From: Talpa occidentalis
Lineage: Eukaryota; Chordata; Mammalia; Eulipotyphla; Talpidae
Reading direction: 5' to 3'
DNA: 64,000 bases
Assembly (NCBI RefSeq): GCF_014898055.3
Contig: NW_023601433.1
Span: forward strand, 19,891,641 to 19,955,640
Both the position numbers and the translations under genes were made by a program. Shown here piece by piece: positions 57,227 to 64,000 of this stretch. Positions within the stretch are counted from its first letter, which is position 1. Each line of letters starts with the position of its first letter. The notes beneath the pieces were generated by a model. That model saw only the letters and a program-made list of their open reading frames with translations, had not been told where the DNA came from and made no database searches.

Positions 57227-58524
57227 CACCAAAATCAGACTGCGGGTTCACAATGATCTGCGGCTCCCCTCTTGGCTCCCCTCTTGGCTCCCGTTGGCTA
57301 GTTGCTTTGGTAACTATCAGTTCAAAACCACATCTGATAGAATTAAAGTCTCCCATTAATTTGAGCAGAGGCCATGCCAGGGACTGTATTGGTTCAGGTT
57401 GTTCTAAATTGCCTTCTGAGTGGAAACAAGTTTTTTTCTAGCTGGCCTACAAGGCTGTGATTGAATAGGGAAGGAAACCAGTGACTCTGCATTTCATTTT
57501 TCTAAATTGTTGATAATGTAAGTTGGGATATTCCTCGGATTCTCATTTTAGGTTCCTCCATTTAGCCATGATATTTGGGAGGTTTCTCCCACGAGGCCTC
57601 TGAGCTCCATGTCTAAAACAAAAATTCTCATTTGAGGCTGGGGTATATAGAAAGAAAATAGACTTTTAGAGAAGCATGAAAAATATTTTAGTAAGTTTAT
57701 TCCAGTATTATCTGCTGCAACGTGTGTAGTAGGTAGATGAAGAAATGGGAGGAATAAAGCCCCAGATAGTTGACTTTTTAATACAAAACTCACTGCGAGT
57801 GGGCTTGGGATACACGTTAGTGCTCCGTTGGTCCCAGTCTTACCACTTGCAAAGCCTTGATTGGGAGTCACAATAGGAAACGGACATCTTAAGCCCTCGA
57901 CGGCACTCTGCAGAAGGCTTTGTTTTAGTCCATATGGACAGTAGTGCCTTTAGGTGTCTGGGCACATCCACTGACTGACCTGGGACAAAGAATCCGGTGC
58001 CTTTCGGCTTTAAGATGTAGCAAGGAACCTGTGAGATGGAGGCAGCACTTTCTGGTTTTCACATCTAGTTCTGCCGTTCCCTGGTTTACTTTCTGCCACG
58101 TGTGTCTGCTTCTAGTACTGAAAATGTGGCTGATGCCACTGGTTGCTTTCTCAGGGATCCCAAATTCCAAATCCTGAAAGAGGGTGTAAGTCTGATGTTC
58201 TGGTATCCACTGGTGTCCAGTGTTTGGAAATGCACTGGGCTTATTTGGAAAGTTTGGATTCTCTAAGCTTTCTTCTGGAGAGTCTACAATCACTGCCAGT
58301 CTCTCCATGATGGGAGAGGTGTTGCAGAGTCCAGCCACATTCCTTAGTCTGCCTGGCCTTCATTACCTATGTCAGGTGTATCTGGACACTTCAGGGGCAA
58401 CTTGGCCCTCTGCAACTCAAGACAACTCCCAAACACTTTATCTGCAGAGAGCCATTGAGGAACCCCCCTGTGCGCCAACATTTCTTGATTTTTCTACTAT
58501 GTGCAGTGTTGTAGATCTGTGATT

Positions 58525-58655
58525 TCATTCATCTGTAAACCACACTCAGTAGTGGGTATTGCTGGTCCCATTTTATGCATGAGAAAATTGAGACTTGAAG
58601 GAAGAGCAACTTACCGAAAGTCCACAGCTATTAAGCAAAATGGACTCCAAAGTCT
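58525..58655 (+). mobile_element. MIR SINE
   Basis: GGTCCCATTTTATGCATGAG followed by AAAATTGAGACTTGAAGGAA, an ACTTACCGAAAGTCCACAGC core and GACTCCAAAGTC follow the MIR consensus order. Confidence 0.8.
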
Positions 58656-59469
58656 TTCCTCTTCATCAAACCAGTTTGCCTCCCTAGTAGAAGGATTTGT
58701 GCCTCTGTACTTTTCCTGGGCAGGAAAGCACTCCCTGCGGACTCTGTAGGGGGCTGCCCTCCTGCCCTGTGGAGCAGCTGTGATAAGGGCTCTCTGCAAC
58801 CTGCATGGGGCTCTCAGCACTTCTGTCAACACCCTCCTGTTGAGCAGGAAGCCACACTCACATTCCTCCAGAAGGTTAATGAGAGAGCTGCAAGTAGGAG
58901 TTGATTTTTCTTTCCCTTCCGAAACAGAAATGTCGCTAAACTCCTTTAAAAATTGACTTCCTAGTTGATTTTGAGTGTAGGTGATGCAGCAAGCCTCAGA
59001 CTTAGGATTTTCAAATGTCCTTGGCCGATTATTACCAATGACTGTCAAATGTGTTCTCGGTGTCTGGGTGTATCCCATGGGAAAATACCTTTTCTCAGGG
59101 AGTGGAGCTTTTAAAGTTCATTTGTGACTTAGATTTTAGCTGTATATTGAATTCATACCTTTATATGCTTTTAACTATCTTGTCTCATAGCAGAAGCTGT
59201 TGAATGTGGTCTGTGCTCATACATTAGGTTTCTGATGTGATTGTCTTTATTCTGGTGGGTTGGGCCGGGAAGGGGTCGCTTCAGCCTTGGCCAGTGATAT
59301 CCTGGGGAGAAAGTGAATCCATTTGCCCTGGATTCTGTCCAGCATATTCAATTCCTTTATTTTACATCCTAGGGAGGTGACATGATGGTCAAGTTTACAG
59401 TACTTCTTCTTAGTGGTACCACAAGTCACCCAGATTTCTAAGTCACACTGCGCTCATACCAGGATTTGG

Positions 59470-59580
59470 GGGCTCTCTGATAGGAAGAGGGAGGCTCAGA
59501 GGTGAAGTGACTTGGCTGAGGTCCTGGCTGATTGGTGTATGACTTGCAGCTAGAACTCAAACCTGCTAAGGACTGTAGTG
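59470..59580 (+). mobile_element. MIR SINE
   Basis: GAGGCTCAGAGGTGAAGTGA, CTTGGCTGAGGTC and AGCTAGAACTCAAACCTGC match the MIR core. Confidence 0.85.
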
Positions 59581-61057
59581 TAGCTAACTGAATGTTTAGC
59601 TACAGAATGTTTTTGTTGTATTGTAGCTAACTAAATGTTTTTAGAAACTCAATTATGTCTGACTCTACCAAAAAAACTAGCTGTTTAAACTTTCCCATTG
59701 TGATTGTAAGATGAACAGTTCTCTCTGATTTGTCTTATAGTAGGGAGAGCAGGGACAGCAATTCAGATGTTTACTTTTTGGATTTCCTGAGGCCAGCTCT
59801 CCTTAGATTGCCCCCACCCCAAACCTAGATCCAGACCTAGGGCTCTGTTGCCTGAGGACTCTGCTCCACCCACTGCCTCCATTTTTCTACTGCAGAGGCT
59901 GTGGAAGTGGGAGCTCATTAAACAAACTGCGTTTCAGTTCCCTTTTGGAGCCAGGGTGGAGGGCAGAGAAAGAAAGGTGTGCTGCTTCACAATGTGGCTG
60001 CAGACTTTGCAGCCATTGGGCCGTCCTCCCCCTGGGCAGGAAAGTGGACAGACAAGGAGTGCTCCCAATTTCAGGAGTGGCCCTCCTGAGTGGCTTCCAG
60101 CACTTCTTACAAGAACAGTGAAGACCTCCTGGGCAGCTACAACAGGCGATAGGCTCAGTGGTCTCACTGGATCTTGAGATGAAGCCAGAACTGTACTGAG
60201 TGACCCCAGTCAGTGAGCAGTGCAAAGCAGTGGCCTCAGAACCTTCCTCTTCCCCACATCCCAGTCTCTCTGTGCTGGAGTCCTGGACAGGGCACCGGAG
60301 CATCTGGCTCTCAGTCAGGCTACTAAAGTGTTGCACTGCTGAATACTCTTGAATCTGCTGCACCCTTTCTGTTTACACAGCGAGCAGAGTAATAGCACGA
60401 CTGTGCTATAGGTGATGGCTCTGCACTTAGCTAGGCTGTCAGGCAGGCCGGGCTCTGCCCCATGGTGGCCTGCTGCCATTGCGTTTCCCTTCCTGTGCGG
60501 GTCTCTGCTGTCCCTGAAGCATCACCAGGACACCTTGGTGTCCTTCTGAATGTAATGACTTACTTGTAACTCTAGTCAAATCCCAGGAAAAGAAACAAAA
60601 GCAGGGACCTGACCAACTCCTTAGACCCCTCTTTGTTGTTTAGGCAACCAAACATATTTAGAATTCTGCCCTCTGTCTAGCCCAGGGGAGGAAGAAGTTT
60701 CTAGCAATTATGGCTTTCTCCTTGCTGCCTGGTGCTTTCACAGAAATACTTCATTTTTTTAAACCAAAATTGCATTTGTTCAGTTGTCATTGTTGAGGAT
60801 GTATTTATTGTGTTTTACAGACGTGAGTAAATATACGTATGTATTTATAAATATGTACGTATGTATGTGTGTATGTAGAAAACCAAACGTATATAGACAA
60901 GGTCAAGGCATGTGTACTAGATATTTTGAAGTTATTTATCAAGGGGAAAGATGTGTGTTATAAAGTAAACAGAGTCTATATTTTATACATAATGTAGATA
61001 GCAAGAATAGCATACACATTATACACAATTTTCCTTTCCTCTTTTATTATTAAAGCC

Positions 61058-61074
61058 AAAAAAAAAAAAAAAAA
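61058..61074 (+). repeat. A17 tract, possible retrocopy poly(A)
   Basis: Seventeen As, preceded by ATTAAA at 61049-61054. The signal is unusually close to the tract for a true mRNA tail. Confidence 0.6.
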
Positions 61075-61412
61075 GGACAGTACATGCAGCTGTTTCCAGG
61101 GTTGTGAAGGCCACACTGCTCTGGGGGGAGGGACTCCCTGGCCCTGGGGTGCACTCTGTGCTGGGGCCCAGCCCCAAACTCCCCGCTGGCTGGTGCTGCC
61201 TCACACATGGTTTCCTGCTGTCTCCCATGGTCTGCATCCCTGGGGTGAAGGGTGAGAGTAACCAATAAAGATTGACCAACAGAAGTGATTCTGGCTCTTG
61301 TCCTGCTGGGTCGCCTCGGGGCTCTCCTTCAGGAGCTGGCACCTGGCGGGTTGTGGACTCTGAGGCAGAGATGTGAGTGGGTTGGTGGTGGTATTTAGCA
61401 TGTGCATGGGGT
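61075..61412. other. Unassigned
   Basis: Contains AATAAA at 61264. No gene recognised. Confidence 0.35.
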
Positions 61413-61883
61413 TGTTAGGGGGAAAAGGATGTCCTAAAGCTAATTCCATACAGGCTTTGTGGACTCCACCCCCACTCCAGGCCAAAGCCAAAGACACTGG
61501 GAACTCCAAATCCCATCACCACCCAAGGGAAGGTGGCTGGGACCTGAGGGTGGGGTTAAGCAGCCAGGTTTGGTATAAAGCCAGACCCATGGGCTTTGGA
61601 GGGGATCCCCCATTTTGGCTCTCTGCCAGCTCGCAGCGTCTGGCCAGCTCTGAGAGTGCCTTTGGGTTTCCAGGTTGGTGGATAGGGTAGGACGCATTAA
61701 AGATTTTATTTCCCTATTTTCTTCCTGAGTTGTACATTTCCTTAATTCCCTTTCTCTTGTAAATAAACCTTTTATTAACCTTTTGTTTGTGCCTGTAGTG
61801 GAGTATTAGTAAGTCCCTTTTAAGCCCGCGGGTGAGAACCCACAGCCAGGCAACCCATTCAATATTGGGATTGCCCTATAACA
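61413..61883 (+). mobile_element. ERV LTR, betaretrovirus-like
   Basis: Starts TGTTAGGGGG and ends CCCTATAACA (imperfect inverted ends, TG...CA). TATAAA at 61574-61579 and AATAAA at 61762-61767 are properly spaced for U3-R-U5. A lysine-type primer-binding site follows two bases later. About 471 bp. Confidence 0.78.
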
Positions 61884-61885
61884 GC

Positions 61886-61899
61886 TGGCGCCCAACGTG
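61886..61899 (+). other. Retroviral primer-binding site, tRNA-Lys type
   Basis: TGGCGCCCAACGTG directly after the LTR. This is the 3'-end complement used by betaretrovirus-like elements primed by tRNA-Lys. Confidence 0.8.
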
Positions 61900-62171
61900 T
61901 TTTCCAAGCTTCACCCGTGGTTGACCAGCCCAAAGTAATTTTTCTTGCGTTGGTCACCATCTTCAGTGAGCTCAGGCAAATTGCTAACTGGCCTGATAGG
62001 AGCTGTCTCCCGGTTGGACCGCCCTTTCCTTTCCAACCTCTGCTGTCCTAGAGAGTGCACACAGGCAGGTCTTCTAGTGCATACTTTCCCTTCACTTAAC
62101 AGCAATTGAAAATTGGAAATAATAATACAAAGACGAAATCTTTTGTTGCGAGCCAGCCGCAGCCATCTGGG
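61900..62171 (+). other. ERV leader remnant, no gag
   Basis: Untranslated-leader-like DNA after the primer-binding site. No gag frame begins before the next LTR-like block. Confidence 0.45.
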
Positions 62172-62880
62172 TGTCAGGGATTCCTGAAGGATGGGAAGGT
62201 GTTGGCGCAATTGTAAAGGGAGGGGGAATGAGGAGACACAGACACTTGGTCAGGGTGCAGGCCTCATCCTGCTGAGGGTCTCAGCAGCCCTTCATTTATA
62301 CATTTCAAGCAAACCAGGAGAGCGCATAAGGATATGCAAGAGGGAAGGGAACAGTCACATCTTAGAGCAGCAAGGGTTGATTTACCCTTCCGCAGAGGCT
62401 ATGACATTTATTATTTTTTGATTTAAAGGAGGCTCATTAGCTCAACAAAAGTTTCTCAGAATAGTCATTTATCTGAAATGACCAGTCATTTTATTACTAG
62501 CAAAAGGCTTCCGGGGCTGCACTAACATTTCCATGTTTACTGAGTGAAGGATTAACTAAGGGCTGGGGAAACAAAGGGCAGGAATTTACCTGGGGGAAGG
62601 GAGACAAAGGGATTTTTTTCCAACTAACCTATAAAGTTGAGACTAACATATTAACTCATTGACTAAAGCAAAAACCAGAAGGCGTTTATCTAGAAGTTAT
62701 CATCTATAGTATATTGTTTTAATATTGATGGGCGATTAAGGAACCAAGGGCCTGGAGGGCATTAGTGCCAGGCAAGCTGCACTGACTCCTCCCTGGCCCC
62801 CAGCTCTCCCTTCAGGGAGGAATTCCCCTAATGTAAACAAGGAGTTTTCTGCCTATTACTCTTCTACTTATCTAGGCAGC
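62172..62880 (-). mobile_element. LTR-like block, opposite orientation
   Basis: On the minus strand it ends ATCCCTGACA, with a TATAAAT-like box at 62293-62300, then GGGCTGCTGAGACCCTCAGC and a pyrimidine-rich 3' part as in LTR R/U5 regions. The 5' end of the LTR (near 62880) is not defined. Confidence 0.5.
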
Positions 62881-62999
62881 CTAGTTTCTGTATCTAACTT
62901 TAAGATTAAGGGAAAATTCCTTTCTCTGTAAGATTGCTGATTGTTGTTTGTAGTTGTAAGGAGTTACCAATATTTTATCAGAGGCATAGCCAAAGATGG

Positions 63000-63660
63000 T
63001 TATAGCTAGCTCAACCAGTCACAAAACTGCTGTCGATTTATTCTCGAATGTGTACTCTAACAGCTACCATACCAATCAGCCCTAAATAAACAGGAATGAA
63101 TTAGCAGGAGTCCACTATGGTGCCTTCTGGCTTATCAAGAGTTTTCTTCTACTTGGAGCTTGGCTCACCTCTGACATTCAACTGTTATCTTTAACTGTAA
63201 AGTAAAAGACTTTCTTCTGTGGAACCAAGCTTAGCCGAGGTTTCACCATTTTGTATATCCTCCAACTTGATATGTTACTTCTTGTCCAGCCGCATTCCGG
63301 AGATAGTTTCAGCAGTCACAACCCTCACTCCACTTGGTGACGAAAAAGCGGACCACCCCAGCCGCCAATGAGGGCAGTCCTATCCGTAAATGGGACAGCA
63401 TCTCTACCTGTCCAATCAGTTTGAAACTGTAACTGCGCGCGCCAAAATGCCTTTGTAGTAGCCAATGAGTAATTGCCAGCTTCTTTCAAAATTCGCGCCG
63501 CTGGTGACCCTATAATTGACCCCTGCTTCCTCTGTTTGGGGCTCTCGACCTCTGCCGTTGCATCGGTGCGTGTCCGGGGCCCGGACTCGAGCCGTAATAA
63601 ACTCCCTTTTGCATTTGCATCAGCTGTCTTTGGATTCTTGGAGGCTATGCTCACAGAGTC
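63000..63660 (+). mobile_element. Class I (gammaretrovirus-type) LTR
   Basis: CCAAT boxes (CCAATGAGGG, CCAATCAG, CCAATGAGTA at 63366-63470), a TATAATT box at 63511, the GGGGCTCTCGACCTCTGCCG stretch, and AATAAA at 63596-63601 followed by CTCCCTTTTGCATTTGCATC. This is the typical class I LTR 3' layout. Limits are approximate and no primer-binding site follows. Confidence 0.65.
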
Positions 63661-64000
63661 TACTGATCTTGGGCACAACATCTTCCAGTTAGCCCTTGCC
63701 TTAAATGGCCACATCTCCATACTAAAAGACTTAGCCCAGGGATGTTTACAGCCTTTTGTTCCCAGAAGTGTTTTCACTTGTTCATGTAAGGCCAAATGTT
63801 GAATTGCTGCCTTTGGCAGAGAACTACTAATTTTATAAAAAATGTAATATTTGTATCATGCACTGCCATTTGCCATCAAACTGGTTATTCAGTGATTGAT
63901 CCATATTTGCAGTTTTACTTTTAAATGCGTATTTTAGCAATGGTAGAAACTAGCCCTAAACAAATGAAGAGACTCTAGCAGGAGTCAGCTAACGAGATTG
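63661..64000. other. Unassigned window end, perhaps another LTR start
   Basis: The last 50 bases (AGCCCTAAACAAATGAAGAG, then TAGCAGGAGTC) resemble 63078-63115 (AGCCCTAAATAAACAGGAAT, then TAGCAGGAGTC), so a related copy may begin here. Confidence 0.35.

Larger units (their letters stand above)
57227..61057. other. 3.8-kb mostly single-copy stretch
   Basis: No tRNA-type SINE or L1 here, unlike the rest of the window. It contains two MIRs and at 60800-60890 a TATGTATGTA-type AT repeat. No convincing exon was found. It could be an intron, a 3' UTR or a long retrocopy, since it ends at A17. Confidence 0.4.

Noticed and set aside
57925..58338. 137-codon minus-strand open frame with protein-like composition
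   Set aside because: No domain recognised, no splice or start context, and isolated; kept as unassigned DNA.
60957..61883. Longer LTR starting TGTTATAAAG at 60957
   Set aside because: Would contain the A17 tract and be oversized; TGTTAGGGGG at 61413 gives a better-proportioned LTR with the same end.

Overview
This window is eukaryotic, nuclear and mammalian. It holds a spliced KRAB zinc-finger gene, L1 LINEs, tRNA-derived SINEs, endogenous retrovirus (ERV) relics, MIR fragments and CpG-island promoters. There is nothing bacterial in it. The commonest element is a tRNA-headed SINE of about 260-280 bp. It begins close to GGGCCTCCCTGGTGGCGCAG and ends in a TAAATAAATAAAT-rich tail, and I count about 30 full or partial copies. 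With the young L1 family this suggests a laurasiatherian mammal. A horseshoe-bat-type genome is one possibility, but I cannot fix the species from sequence alone. A run of exactly 100 Ns at 30556-30655 is an assembly gap of unknown true length. Layout, left: 1-4560 is a decayed retroviral block on the minus strand. It has pol remnants (reverse transcriptase connection and integrase), an LTR with 8-bp terminal inverted repeats, a tRNA-Phe-like primer-binding site, and a gammaretrovirus-like gag that changes abruptly into an unrelated gag-like sequence carrying three exact-period 93-bp repeats. At 5400-7060 (minus) and 16860-18265 (plus) lie two inverted, diverged copies of one gene family. One copy has a recognisable UBA domain of the MARK / sperm-motility-kinase type, so I read both as SMOK-like pseudogenes. 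From 8 to 24 kb the DNA is mostly SINEs and pieces of L1. Layout, middle: 24263-30555 is a nearly full-length L1 with a 5' UTR, ORF1 and ORF2, broken by only a few frameshifts and inserted inside an older SINE. At 31.6-32.5 kb lies a dead C2H2 zinc-finger exon. The main gene follows on the plus strand: a CpG-island promoter with ZNF143-like and NRF1 sites near 34.5 kb, a short first coding exon ending at 35744, a canonical 127-bp KRAB-A exon at 43533-43659, a KRAB-B exon at 43905-43996, and a terminal exon at 46077-47995 encoding 12 C2H2 fingers. The KRAB-B exon is 92 bp, so including it breaks the frame, whereas joining KRAB-A directly to the finger exon keeps it open. Layout, right: 48-57 kb holds more SINEs, an L1 piece and several GC-rich blocks that may be further promoter regions. 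They include a diverged duplicated segment at 52.6 and 55.2 kb. From 57.2 to 61.1 kb is mostly single-copy DNA with two MIRs, ending in 17 As. From 61.4 kb to the end are LTR fragments from at least two retroviral classes, one with a lysine-type primer-binding site.
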